In this document: piece after piece, positions 1 to 29,099 of the stretch | Position numbering within the stretch: the first letter of the stretch is position 1 | Layout of the letters: every line of letters begins with the position of its first letter | NCBI GenBank assembly: GCA_949775045.1 | Contig: OX459097.1 | Location: 23,928,570-23,992,569, forward strand | Source of the DNA: Metridium senile | Lineage: Eukaryota; Cnidaria; Anthozoa; Actiniaria; Metridiidae | Direction: 5' to 3' | DNA: 64,000 nucleotides | Translations under genes and position numbers: made by a program | The notes under the pieces: model-generated | What the model was told of the DNA's origin: nothing | Database searches by the model: none | What the model saw: the letters and a program-made list of their open reading frames with translations, nothing else

Positions 1-736
1 CAATGCGCTTTACAATTAACTATATGTACAGACTGCTATTTAAGGTGCACACTGCAGCCACGCGGCTTACAATCATGAGGGGTTATTATGTAATGTAATG
101 TGTGCTTAAATAGTGCATTTCACATCGTCTCAATGCGCTTTACAATTAACTTTATGTACAGACTGCTATTTAAGGCGCACACTGCAGCCACGTGGCTTAC
201 AATCATGAGGGGTTAGTATGTAATGTAATGTGTGCTTATATAGTGTATTTCACATCGTCTCAATGCACTTTACAATTAACTATATGTACAGACCGCTATT
301 TAAGGTGCACACTGCAGCCACGCGGCTTACAATCATGAGGGGTTAGTATGTAATGTAATGTGTGCTTAAATAGTGCATTTCACATCGTCTCAATGCGCTT
401 TACAATTAACTTTATGTACAGACTGCTATTTAAGGCGCACACTGCAGCCACGTGGCTTACAATCATGAGGGGTTAGTATGTAATGTAATGTGTGCTTATA
501 TAGTGTATTTCACATCGTCTCAATGCACTTTACAATTAACTATATGTACAGACCGCTATTTAAGGTGCACACTGCAGCCACGCGGCTTACAATCATGAGG
601 GGTTAGTATGTAATGTAATGTGTGCTTAAATAGTGCATTTCACATCGTCTCAATGCGCTTTACAATTAACTATATGTACAGACCGCTATTTAAGGTGCAC
701 ACTGCAGCCACGCGGCTTACAATCATGAGGGGTTAG
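1..736. repeat. 130-bp tandem repeat with 260-bp higher-order period
   Basis: About 5.7 copies of a 130-bp unit begin at 1, 131, 261, 391, 521 and 651. Diagnostic bases alternate between neighbouring copies (TATATG versus TTTATG, CACGCGG versus CACGTGG, CTTAAATAGTGC versus CTTATATAGTGT), so copies 1/3/5 and 2/4 form two classes and the array was amplified as dimers. It ends only about 25 bp before the first visible exon of the SLC44A gene, so it forms the 3' end of the upstream intron. The unit contains AATGCGCTTTACA, a string also present in the dispersed element at 6545-6940. Confidence 0.95.
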
Positions 737-761
737 TTGAATGTGATTTGTTTAATTGCAG

Positions 762-18483
<17,722 letters not shown>

Positions 18484-18727
18484 ACCATGTCCTGACAGGG
18501 GTAGGGAGGGGAATGTTTGTATCATAAGGGGAGAGGGAATAGGCGACACTTTGGAAGCGATTTTCAACCTCAAAGGGAAACAATTTTAATCTGAGAGGGG
18601 AGGAGACAGTTTTAACCTAAGAGGGGAGGAGACAGTGTAAACCCAGATTCTCTATTTTCACATACCCATAATGCCTTCTGTTTTGGGGGTGATATTGTAA
18701 TTCAAATTTGTTTGATCTGAATTAGAC
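18484..18727 (+). other. Start of the SLC44A 3' UTR
   Basis: Purine-rich GAGGGGAG repeats (18530-18640) follow the stop codon. I do not see a convincing nearby AATAAA, so the cleavage site is undetermined. Confidence 0.4.
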
Positions 18728-19165
18728 CAGTTTCATGTTATCTAGCACCGCTGTACAATTTGACAAAAGATGCATTTGCACAGGGATAATCTCAATACTC
18801 TAGTTTCATGTTATCTAGCACCGCTGTACAATTTGACAAAAGGTGCATTTGCACAGGGATAATCTCAATACTCTAGTTTCATGTTATCTAGCACCGCTGT
18901 ACTATTTGACAAAAGGTGCATTTGCACAGGGATAGCCTCAATTCAGAGTAAACGCAAATGTGTTTTCTATTCGATAACATTTTTCGTGCTTTCCTTGGGA
19001 TTTGTGAATATTTTTACAGCAAATCGAGGCTTAGCCTGTGCAAATGCGCCTTTTGTCAAATAGTACAGCGGTGCTAGATAACATGGAACTGGAGTATTGA
19101 GATTATCCCTGTGCAAATGCACCTTTTGTCAAATAGTACAGCGGTGCTATGAAACTGGAGTGTTA
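18728..19165. mobile_element. 73-bp tandem units in a foldback arrangement
   Basis: Three direct copies of a 73-bp unit (TTTCATGTTATCTAGCACCG at 18731, 18804, 18877; each with GGTGCATTTGCACAGGGATA) are followed by two inverted copies at 19035-19165. The whole can fold into a long hairpin with a loop near 18950-19025. No coding capacity. Confidence 0.88.
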
Positions 19166-19560
19166 TATCTCAATATCTCCCCCCCCCCCTCCCCCCTAAA
19201 ACAGGAATTATGGTTATTTGAAAGTAGAGATAATTAGGTGACATTCCCTACCCCAGGGGGGAGGAGGGAGGGTTGTTATATTCATTCACCAATAGCACGC
19301 CTTTATAATCACCTTCCATTGTACAGCTAATTTAAATACGTTGTCAAAATCGATTTCAAATCGCTGTAATACATACAACCATTTTAAAAGGGTTATCGCA
19401 TATTTAGTTTGTTTTAATGATACACGACGTAACACTACTTATTCGTACGCACCACCCCCTTAGTAGATTTTATTGCATGAATTATTTTTTAAGCATTTTT
19501 GATAGGTAACTCAGTGTTGATCAACCTTTTCAGTTACAAAAAGTTATTTCAGATGAAGTA

Positions 19561-20230
19561 GAGTACAAACAAGTAAGGTAGTCGTACCTACTATCGCGCA
19601 CATCCTATTATCGTGCTTTTCGTAAAATATAATATCTTCTTAAACATTGGTTCAAGATTAATTAAAACAATTATGGCTGCTTATTCTGTTGCAACTAAGT
19701 TTTTTGGTGCACTCTTTTCACTAAAAGTATACGCAGAATAGAAGATATATATTATTTTTGACGAAAAGGACGATATTTAACCCATGAAACAAAATTAGAT
19801 AGTCGACGTGTAATAGTCAAATAAACACAAAAGAAAACAATGGAATTAGAGACTGCTCAGGTGTATTAGTCTAATATCTATTTCACGGGTTAAATGACTA
19901 GGATGTACGCGATAATAGGTACGACTACCTTAGTACCAAATAGTATGTCAATCATATCGCGACGTTTCGACTGCTTCGGCTAGTATTCATAATTAGTACT
20001 AATTAATCAACAGGTGGACGTACAGTGACGTATTTTGTTATGGCTTTACCAACCAACCATTGTTATTAGAACAAAGAAAATTAACAAATCTATTGTGAAA
20101 ATGGTTGGCAAATTAGCATCACAATACCAACACTTGCTAACACTACGCTCACCTATAGAAAACAATAGAATTAGCATCAAATGTCACTATCTAGTAGTAG
20201 TTATGTTGTACGCTATTAATGTTTGTACTC
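19561..20230. mobile_element. 670-bp GAGTACAAAC-type element with nested foldback
   Basis: The ends GAGTACAAAC and GTTTGTACTC lie between TA dinucleotides (19559-19560, 20231-20232), as in the 141-bp MITE at 11489. Inside is a second inverted pair, AAGGTAGTCGTACCTACTAT (19574) against 19897-19935. This is a larger relative of the MITE family, or one MITE that took in another element. Confidence 0.75.
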
Positions 20231-20234
20231 TATC

Positions 20235-20740
20235 AAGAAATCTGTATGTAATGTTTCCATAGGGATCAAATTGTCGCATGTTTTTATATTTAGCGCAGTA
20301 GGTGTTTCCATGGGGATTCTCCCTGGGTCCAAGCCAATATCGACAGCTGCATGTGCAATTTCAATTCTTTACAAAATATTTCATTGTAGAAACTGCATTA
20401 TGTTTAATACAACACTGTTAAATACAACGAATTAAAAATGACGACTTTTTAGTGTGGACTGCGTCGTTTTTTCCAAGGAAACAATTTTAGTAAAAATGTA
20501 CGATAACTAGCGGTTAAACTAGTGTGGACTGCGTCCATGTTTCTGCTAAAATGTTCGTCATTTTTTCGATGTATTAATATATATATTTATAGTTTCCGCA
20601 TTTTGTAGTTATTGATAATAATTTTTCTTGCTTTTACAGTGCAGTTGATATGTTAATATTATATTGTTAATAAAAGATTTCACATCAACCAAGTGTTAGA
20701 CAATATAGCCCATCACCATCAGTGCATGGATGACAAAAAT
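20235..20740. other. Intergenic sequence with a relic of the 111-bp intron-4 repeat
   Basis: At 20500-20545 the string AACTAGCGGTTAAACTAGTG followed by TGGACTGCGTC matches the repeat unit at 3636-4075. AATAAA occurs at 20670. No gene is seen. Confidence 0.6.
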
Positions 20741-20744
20741 GAGC

Positions 20745-21832
20745 AAATATGACAGTTTTTGATGGACTACAGCACATGCAAAATGCTCGAAAATGACCGA
20801 AAATGATGGTTTTTGATGGACTATAGCACATGCAAAACGCTCGAAAATGACGGTTTTTGATGGACTATAGCCCCTGCAAATTGTGCAAAAATGACGGTTT
20901 TTGATGGACTATAGCCCATGCAAAATGCGCAAAAATGACCGAAAATTTCGGTTTTTGATGGACTATATCCCATGCAAAACGCTCAAAAATGACCGAATAT
21001 GACAGTTTTTGATGGACTACAGCACATGCAAAATGCGCAAAATGACCAAAAATGACGGTTTTTGATGGACTATAGCCCATGCAAAACGCTCGAAATGACC
21101 GAAAATGACGGTTTTTGATGGACTGTATCCCATGCAAAACGCTCAAAAATGACGGTTTTTGATGGACTATAACACATGCAAAACTCTCAAAAATGACTGT
21201 TTTGATGGACTACAGCACATGCAAATTGCGCAAAAATGACAGTTTTTAATGGACTATAGCCCGTGCAAAACGCTCAAAAATGACGGTTTCTGATGGACTA
21301 TAGCCCCTGCAAATTGTGCAAAAATGACGGTTTTTGATGGACTATAGCCCATGCAAAATGCGCAAAAATGACCGAAAATTTCGGTTTTTGATGGACTATA
21401 TCCCATGCAAAACGCTCAAAAATGACTAAAAATGACGGTATTTGGACTATAGCCCATGCAAAACGCTCGAAATGACCGAAAATGACGATTCGATGGACTA
21501 TAGCGTGTGGAAAATGTGCAAAAATTACGGTTTTTGATGGACTATAGCACATACAAAACGCTCAAAAATGACGGTTTTGATGGACTATAGCCCATGCAAA
21601 ATGCGCAAAAATGACCGAAAATGACGATTTGATGGACTATAGCCCGTGGAAAATGCGCAAAAATTACGGTTTTTGATGGACTATAGCACATACAAAACGC
21701 TCAAAAATGACGGTTTTTGATGGACTATAGCCCCTGCAAATTACGCAAAAGTGACGGTTTTTGATGGACTAAAGCCCATGCAAAACGCTCAAAAATGACG
21801 GTTTTTGATGGACTATAGCCCATGCAAAATAA
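20745..21832. repeat. Satellite array, GATGGACTATAGCCCATGCA units
   Basis: About 1.1 kb of variable units with the core GGTTTTTGATGGACTATAGC followed by CCATGCAAAA(C/T)GC and AAAAATGAC. Units differ in length (roughly 40-60 bp) by loss or gain of an ACCGAAAATGAC block. Open reverse frames through it are artefacts. Confidence 0.93.
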
Positions 21833-22029
21833 TAATATAATATAGCTTAGCTTATTAGCGCTTATTCAAGTTTGTTCTAAGCGCTAAATAAAAATACAAA
21901 ATACAAAAATGAATATGATTACAATGAAAAAACATACTAGTTCTACTCGCAGACACAGCCATCTCATACCAGCACTGTGCATGATACTAGCACGGGTGAA
22001 GTTATCCAGCAATTTAGTAAACACATAAT

Positions 22030-22298
22030 AGATAAATAGATGAATGAATGAATGAATGAATGAATGAATGAATGAATGAATGAATGAATGAATGAATGAA
22101 TGAATGAATGAATGAATGAATGAATGAATGAATGAATGAATGAATGAATGAATGAATGAATGAATGAATGAATGAATGAATGAATGAATGAATGAATGAA
22201 TGAATGAATGAATGAATGAATGAATGAATGAATGAATGAATGGATGGATGGATGGATGAATGGATGGATGCATGGATGAATGAATGAATGAATGATTA
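22030..22298. repeat. (GAAT)n tetranucleotide microsatellite
   Basis: A nearly pure GAAT run with a GGAT patch at 22240-22275. Reverse frames read (HSFI)n and are not genes. Confidence 0.96.
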
Positions 22299-22309
22299 GA
22301 TTTATGTTC

Positions 22310-22870
22310 ACTTTTGTAACGTGATCAGATCCTTTTTGTAACTTGTGTTCCTTTTTGAAAACAAATGATGGTTACTTAAAGGAACAAAGGTCCCTAATGT
22401 AACTTTGTGATCCTTTTTGTAACCTTACAATATGCATGGGTGCAAAAGGGGAAAACGTTCCCTTATGTAACCTTAGAAGGTTACAAAGGAGACCAAGTGT
22501 TCCTTTTTGTAACCAAGTGATGGGTACTTAAGGGAACAAATGTCCCTAATGTAACTTTGTGATCTTTTTTGTAACCTTACCATATGCATGGGTGCAAAAG
22601 GGGAAAACGTTCCCTTATGTAACCTTGGAACGTTAAAAAGGAGACCTAGTGTTCCTTTTTGTAACCAAGTGATGGGTAATTAAGGGAACAAAGGTCCCTA
22701 ATGTAACTTTGTGATCCTTTTTGTAACCTTACCATATGCATGGGTGCAAAAGGGGAAAACGTTCCCTTATGTAACCTTGGAAGGTTACAAAGGAGACCAA
22801 GTGTTCCTTTTTGTAACCAAGTGATGGGTACTTAAGGGAACAAAGGTCCCTAATGTAACTTTGTGATCCT
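22310..22870. repeat. 152-bp satellite, about 3.7 copies
   Basis: TATGCATGGGTGCAAAAGGG recurs at 22431, 22583 and 22735. Units contain GGTCCCTAATGTAACTTTGT and CCTTTTTGTAACC. It is related to, and inverted relative to, the 98-bp array that follows. Confidence 0.93.
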
Positions 22871-24315
22871 TTTTGATCCTTTTGCACACATGGTAAGGTT
22901 ACAAAAGGGATCACAAAGTTACATTAGGGACCTTTGTTCACCTATGAACAAAGGTTACATAAGGGATCGTTTCTCCCTTTTGCACACATGGTAAGGTTAC
23001 AAAAGGGATCACAAAGTTACATTAGGGACCTTTGTTCACCTATGAACAAAGGTTACATAAGGGATCGTTTTTCCCTTTTGCACACATGGTAAGGTTACAA
23101 AAGGGATCACAAAGTTACATTAGGGACCTTTGTTCACCTATGAACAGAGGTTACATAAGGGATCGTTTCTCCCTTTTGCACACATGGTAAGGTTACAAAA
23201 GGGATCATAAAGTTACATTAGGGACCTTTGTTCACCTATGAACAAAGGTTACATAAGGGATCGTTTTTCCCTTTTGCACACATGGTAAGGTTACAAAAGG
23301 GATCACAAAGTTACATTAGGGACCTTTGTTCACCTATGAACAAAGGTTACATAAGGGATCGTTTTTCCCTTTTGCACACATGGTAAGGTTACAAAAGGGA
23401 TCACAAAGTTACATTAGGGACCTTTGTTCACCTATGAACAAAGGTTACATAAGGGATCGTTTTTCCCTTTTGCACACATGGTAAGGTTACAAAAGGGATC
23501 ACAAAGTTGCATTAGGGACCTTTGTTCATCTATGAACAAAGGTTACATAAGGGATCGTTTCTCCCTTTTGCACACATGGTAAGGTTACAAAAGGGATCAG
23601 AAAGTTACATTAGGGACCTTTGTTCACCTATGAACAAAGGTTACATAAGGGATCGTTTTTCCCTTTTGCACACATGGTAAGGTTACAAAAGGGATCATAA
23701 AGTTACATTAGGGACCTTTGTTTACCTATGAACAAAGGTTACATAAGGAATCGTTTTTCCCTTTTGCACACATGGTAAGGTTACAAAAGGGATCACAAAG
23801 TTGCATTAGGGACCTTTGTTCACCTATGAACAAAGGTTACATAAGGGATCGTTTCTCCCTTTTGCACACATGGTAAGGTTACAAAAGGGATCAGAAAGTT
23901 ACATTAGGGACCTTTGTTCACCTATGAACAAAGGTTACATAAGGGATCGTTTTTCCCTTTTGCACACATGGTAAGGTTACAAAAGGGATCATAAAGTTAC
24001 ATTAGGGACCTTTGTTTACCTATGAACAAAGGTTACATAAGGAATCGTTTTTCCCTTTTGCACACATGGTAAGGTTACAAAAGGGATCACAAAGTTGCAT
24101 TAGGGACCTTTGTTCACCTATGAACAAAGGTTACATAAGGGATCGTTTTTCCCTTTTGCACACATGGTAAGGTTACAAAAGGGATCACAAATTTACATTA
24201 GGGACCTTTGTTCACCTATGAACAAAGGTTACATAAAGGACCGTTTTTCCCTTTTGCACACATGGTAAGGTTACAAAAGGGATCACAAAGTTACATTAGG
24301 GACCAAGTGTTACAA
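22871..24315. repeat. 98-bp satellite, about 14.7 copies
   Basis: CACACATGGTAAGGTTACAA recurs every 98 bp from 22885. Units are highly similar, with point variants shared between non-adjacent copies (for example CAGAAAGTTACATT at about 23597 and 23891), which implies block amplification. Each unit has a small internal palindrome CCTTTGTTCACCTATGAACAAAGG-like. Confidence 0.95.
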
Positions 24316-24950
24316 AAGAGACCAAGTGCTCCTTTTTGTAACCAAGCGATGGTTTAAATAAACCAGAAATATTTATTAATTTAGAGCTTCTGATGCCAAG
24401 GTCTCTCTTTTAGATATTAGATATGTCATAGATCGAAATTTCTTGATCTTACTTGCCTGAAATAGCCGTTTGTAATTAGAGCTACTCGTTACAGGTCAAG
24501 CTACCGTTGGTCTGTTCAATATTGACATGTCACAATATAGCTAAGAACAGCCAATGAGATGATACCTGGTCGCTCTCGACCAATGGGATTTTCGCGCACG
24601 GAATCCCTGCGCGAAATTATGGAAAATCAAGGGTCTTCGCTGCAGGCCCTCCCTTCTTTCGTTCCTCTACCCAATCCTCTACCCTCCCCTCCTTTCTCCC
24701 TAGGGCCAAGCTATGCAGGCTATAATACGTTACGCTAATGCGCTCTCAAGTTACCAACGGCACACACAGGTCGGTAACGCTAATCCATTACCGGAAACTC
24801 CAAGGATTAAATACACCACAGGAAATCCAAAGGCTCTCATGATTACAATATATTTTATTTCATTGTATAATTTATTTCATATAAAAGCGACATAAAACCG
24901 GGCTCCCTGTGCTTGGGCTGCCTGTGGTCTTGTTGTCTAACGACCGGGGA
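24316..24950. other. Intergenic sequence, no gene recognised
   Basis: Contains a pyrimidine-rich stretch at 24645-24705 and ACCGGGG motifs near 24940. No exon, element or RNA gene can be supported. Confidence 0.4.
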
Positions 24951-25290
24951 AACCACAGATAGCCCAATCTCACTATCTGTGGTCTTATAAGCCTTATATG
25001 CGAGAATATACGGCGATTTTTAAAATATACAAAATTTGCATAAATAATAAAAATAAACGTCCTTACCATTTGGAGTATGCAGTTTTGAACAATTTTCCAC
25101 TACTCGCTCAAAACTTCTCCAAATGGCCTGAAACTTCACAGGGAGTCAAAGTAAAACACAAGCTAGAAACAAGCAAGAACGTTTATTTTCATTATTTATA
25201 CAAATTTTGTATATTTTAAAAATCTTCGTATAGTCTCCCATATAAGGCTTATAAGACCACAGATAGTGATCTTGGGCTACCTGTGTTTTG
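24951..25290. mobile_element. Foldback element with long inverted ends
   Basis: The left arm (CCACAGATAGCCCAATCTCA, CTATCTGTGGTCTTATAAGC, then ATATACAAAATTTGCATAAA) is repeated inverted at 25165-25290 (ACAAATTTTGTATATTTTAA, GGCTTATAAGACCACAGATA, GGGCTACCTGTG). The loop is about 100 bp and no coding capacity is seen. Confidence 0.82.
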
Positions 25291-25463
25291 ACCGACTTTG
25301 AATGGTAACATTGCTTGTTGTTGCTTTCGATGTTATTCTTGTTGTCCAACCACCGGCGAAATTAGATCTATCGTCGTTGTCACCGTCACCAAGGCCGCAA
25401 AATGATTGGGTATACAATGCCTATAGATGGAAATATTTTACCAAAATGTTAATTATCACAAAC

Positions 25464-26205
25464 AATACAATAAATAATACACAGGAATATTAGTAGACGG
25501 TCATTTACGGTTTTTCTAAATTAAATAACTTGTTATACCACAGGGAGCTCATCCCGGCTTTATCATATGTATTTTTTAGACATTTTACTGCATATTCCTT
25601 GCACAGTTCCAACGGTCAGAATTATGAAATTTGAGTAGGTACAAACACACGAGTTACAACACAACAGGATATGAGTCACCGTTAATGACTTTAACGAACT
25701 CGAATTTTGATCACAATAAGGCTACTTTTACACGGGACCGGACGAATTTTTGACCGGTCAAATATGAATCTGAACATGCAGGAAGAAAATATTGTTCGGT
25801 TCCGTGTGAACAGCATGCCCAGGACGATTTTTTTGACCCGCTAACCGATTTATACAATTTACTCGACAAATTTATTGTGATCAAGATTCGAGTTCGAATC
25901 TAAACCTAAATAAAAATTTTCCTACACAACACGGCGTACTAAAGTTTAAAGTTTTCCTTTATAACAAACAATATAATAAATAATACACATGAATATTAGT
26001 AGTAGAGGGTCATTTACAGAATTAAATAACTTGTTATACCACAGGGAGCCCGTCTTTATCATAGGTATTGATTTAGCCGATTTTACCGTATGCATATTCC
26101 TTGCACTTCGAAATAAAATTATGAAATTTGAGTAGGTACAAACAAACGAGTTACAACACAACAGGATATTAGTCACCGCTAATGACTTTAACGATGAACA
26201 GACCA
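25464..26205 (+). repeat. Direct repeat, two copies about 500 bp apart
   Basis: 25464-25705 and 25964-26205 share AATAAATAATACACA, TTAAATAACTTGTTATACCA, TATGAAATTTGAGTAGGTAC and AACGAGTTACAACACAACAG-type blocks. A third fragment is at 26350-26375 (GGAGCCCGGCTTTATCATAT). Element type not recognised. Confidence 0.75.
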
Positions 26206-26404
26206 GCAATTTGTTGTAAATCCAGTCAGTGTTGGATTTATAACAATGTATGCTTTGTGATATACACTAAGCTGTAATATAAAATACAGTCTCATTGATG
26301 AATAGCAAGTTTAAAATAGTTGTGTCTAGTCAAAATGATTGTTAGATATAACCACAAGGAGCCCGGCTTTATCATATGCATTTTCTTTTACAAAGTTTAC
26401 TTTG

Positions 26405-26672
26405 CTCTTTTATATACGGGTTTCCTGTGTTTTGAGATCAACTCCCTGTTGTTTGCGATCTGTTTACGGGTCACGTTATTTACATAAGCTGCATGTAATC
26501 GGATCTGATGTTGCCTGTTTTGTAACATTGCACGCTGTTAATCTTTCACGCTGTTTACTAAGAGATTGTGTTACTGACGGTTATTGATTTGGTCAAGATC
26601 AAATTACAGTAAACGTGACCAACACCAAAACACAGGGAGTCGATCTCAAAACACAGGAAACCCGTATAAACT
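26405..26672. mobile_element. Foldback element, ends TATACGGGTTTCCTGTGTTT
   Basis: TATACGGGTTTCCTGTGTTTTGAGATCAACTCCCTG at 26414 is matched in inverted orientation by the segment at 26630-26668 (GGGAGTCGATCTCAAAACAC, AGGAAACCCGTATA). Non-coding. Confidence 0.83.
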
Positions 26673-27293
26673 GAGCAAATTAAATTTTCTAAGGAAAATA
26701 CATATAATAAACGACATTAACAACATCCTAAACAAAGACATATATCAATAGATAGCTAGCCTCCCGAAATACAGAAAACATACACTATGCATATCAACAA
26801 GAAGACAACAATTTTGTAAATAAAGACGTTAATAAAATGTTTTATATGAGTAAAAATAAAAAAGATTCCTGAATATGCAATTGATAGAAAATTAATTTAA
26901 ATTCAAATTGGTGCATGGTGTATGGCTAAACCAATTGTAATTAAATGTAAACAGCAAAGCATCTAAATACAGTAAATTTTAATAGAAATGGCTGTCGATA
27001 GTTGGTGATAAACGAAACTACTGCAACGAGACCATCAGTTATGAAATAATTCACTATTGAAAGATGATGTTGCTATAATAACTGTCCCGGTAAACTATCC
27101 ATTTTTTCATTCATGGCTGCATTCATTCATACATTCATCCATTCACTCATTCATTCATTCATTCATTCATTCATCCATTCATCTATTCACTAATCCAAAG
27201 ATCATATGAATTATAGCTAGCTAACCTCAGTGAAATATAGAAAACATACACTATATGCTGTATCACCGCTAAATGTAATAACAACGCTAATTG

Positions 27294-27470
27294 TTATATA
27301 GCTAATCATTTTGACTATATAACGAGCATTCTCATTGGTTGATAGATGCTCACGTGATATTAGTTAAATATAACTGTATCCCGACCGGGATACAAGTGCC
27401 CAGCGCATTGAATAAAAAGTCAAATTTTGCTTAATTGACTTGTCTAAAATGATTAGCTATATAACAAAAC
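27294..27470. mobile_element. Foldback element, ends TTATATAGCTAATCATTTT
   Basis: TTATATAGCTAATCATTTTGAC and AAAATGATTAGCTATATAAC are inverted ends. It lies in the insertion that splits the palindrome's left arm, next to a second hairpin at 27490-27595 (TTAGTTTTGTTTCCCTCG against CGGGAAACAAAACTAACTG). Confidence 0.8.
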
Positions 27471-27599
27471 GCTTTATGACTGATCCCTTGGGAAACCAGT
27501 TAGTTTTGTTTCCCTCGAATCTCAATGTTTCCCTCGGCCGGAGCCTCGGGAAACATTGACATTCTCGGGAAACAAAACTAACTGTTTCCCTCATCGTTT

Positions 27600-28435
27600 T
27601 AACGCTAAATGTAATAACAACGCTAAATGTAATAATTCAACGCTAAATGTAATAACAATGAAAATACTCATTATTATTATTTTAATAGTTGGTTGTCATC
27701 CTAATTGATATTCAAATACTAATAATGAATGTTATTATCTATCATTAATAGATTGTCTTTACTAATTATAGATTAATATTGTAATGTCTATGAACTTATA
27801 TTTGTACTCTAAATTTACTTATTTCCAAGGTTTTTTATTATGTGGCATGAATTGTTGTAAACTTTAATACTATTATCATTATCATTATTAGATTTATGGT
27901 TATTATGATTATGATTAGAATGACTATGAATATTATGATCATGAGGAGGAGGATCCTCGTTATTGTTATTGCTATGATTATCACTATTATTATTATGATT
28001 ATCATTATTATTAACATTATTATCATTACTATTTTCAACATCACTATCATTATTGATTAAAGGACTCTTTTTAGGGCCAGGGACCGGTCATTATTTATCG
28101 CCCGGGGGGGGGGGGGGGGGGATTTTTGGGGGGATCAGTCAATTTTCTGGAGTACTAAAGGGGGATCAGTAGTAATCTACAGCATCAAAAGGGGGATCAC
28201 TCAAACAAACAAACAAACAAACAAACAAAACAAAAAACAAAAACAAAAAACAAAAACAAAAACCCTGAAAAACAGCCACGTGTACAATAAAGAATCCAAA
28301 GATTTCAGTGGCGATTTTGGCTTGCACGAACTTTATTTTCAACATTACATTTAGCGTTGAATTATTACATTTAGCGTTGTTATTACATTTAGGGTTGGTA
28401 TTACATTTAGCGTTGTTATTACATTTAGCGGTGAT
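27600..28435. repeat. Inverted ACGCTAAATGTAATAACA repeats around an AT-rich core
   Basis: Three ACGCTAAATGTAATAAC(A) units at 27601-27657 face four inverted GTTATTACATTTAGCG-type units at 28345-28432. The core holds (TTA)-rich microsatellite at 27850-28050 and the G run at 28104. Confidence 0.8.
28104..28121 (+). other. Run of 18 G
   Basis: An uninterrupted G18 follows CCC and precedes ATTTTTGGGGGG. It could form a G-quadruplex; its exact length is uncertain because sequencing is unreliable here. Confidence 0.85.
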
Positions 28436-28799
28436 ACATATGCTTCGTCCGGTTAACTTACTTTCGATCGTTCGGGTCAGTTACGCCAGCCCCATATTAG
28501 TCCATGTTTTACTTGAGGACGTTTACAAAGTGGCCATGTGTTCTGCGGAGTTCATATCTGTAGAAAAAGCAAAAAAATAAATTAATAACGGTTTATAGAT
28601 AAAATAGAATATATCATTTTTTACGTCTAAAATACTGTATGGTATAATAAGTATCGAACACACTTGCATTCGCTACCCGTACATTAAATAGAACACTGAT
28701 CATATCAGTTAATTTTTGCCGAGGCAGGAGAACTGGAATACTCTAAGACCCTCGTGACATGAAAAAGAAATACATAAAAATAATTTTATTCTCACGACC

Positions 28800-28885
28800 C
28801 ATTCTATCCCGAGCAGGGATTTGAACTAGTGGTAGGAGAAAAGTCATTTACCCGCTCGGCCACTCGTACAACCCAATATATCGTT
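28800..28885 (-). mobile_element. tRNA-Ser-like SINE head in the palindrome left arm
   Basis: On the - strand GTACGAGTGGCCGAGCGGGT resembles a class-II tRNA A-box and AGTTCAAATCCCTGCTCGGG a B-box. The mirror copy is at 36130-36210 with GTGGCCGAGCAG and GGTTCGAATCCC. Both are SINE remnants, not tRNA genes. Confidence 0.65.
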
Positions 28886-28964
28886 CCACGAGTTTTAACC
28901 AGTTTTAACAACAAAGTATTACATCCAAAAGGATTAAAAGTTGTAAAATGTACGTGTAGTCTTA

Positions 28965-29035
28965 CAGTGCTGCTAATTCAACCGGGGCCACCCAGAGTTT
29001 ATTAGCCAATCACGTTTGAGCTTAAGAACAAAAGA
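28965..29035 (+). repeat. Left terminal inverted repeat of the transposon (71 bp)
   Basis: Starts CAGTGCTGCTAATTCAACC and ends near TTAAGAACAAAAGA. It matches the right TIR (32937-33007) with about two mismatches over 71 bp, which suggests a young insertion. Confidence 0.93.
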
Positions 29036-29099
29036 ACCAGACATTTACGATCCGTCAAGTTCCGGCGTAGTTTAGTTCACGCGGGAAACTGTAGTAGCA

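Noticed and set aside
20865..21552. Open - strand frames with repeated SVIFERFAW-type peptides
   Set aside because: They lie wholly in the GATGGACTATAGC satellite and follow its period.
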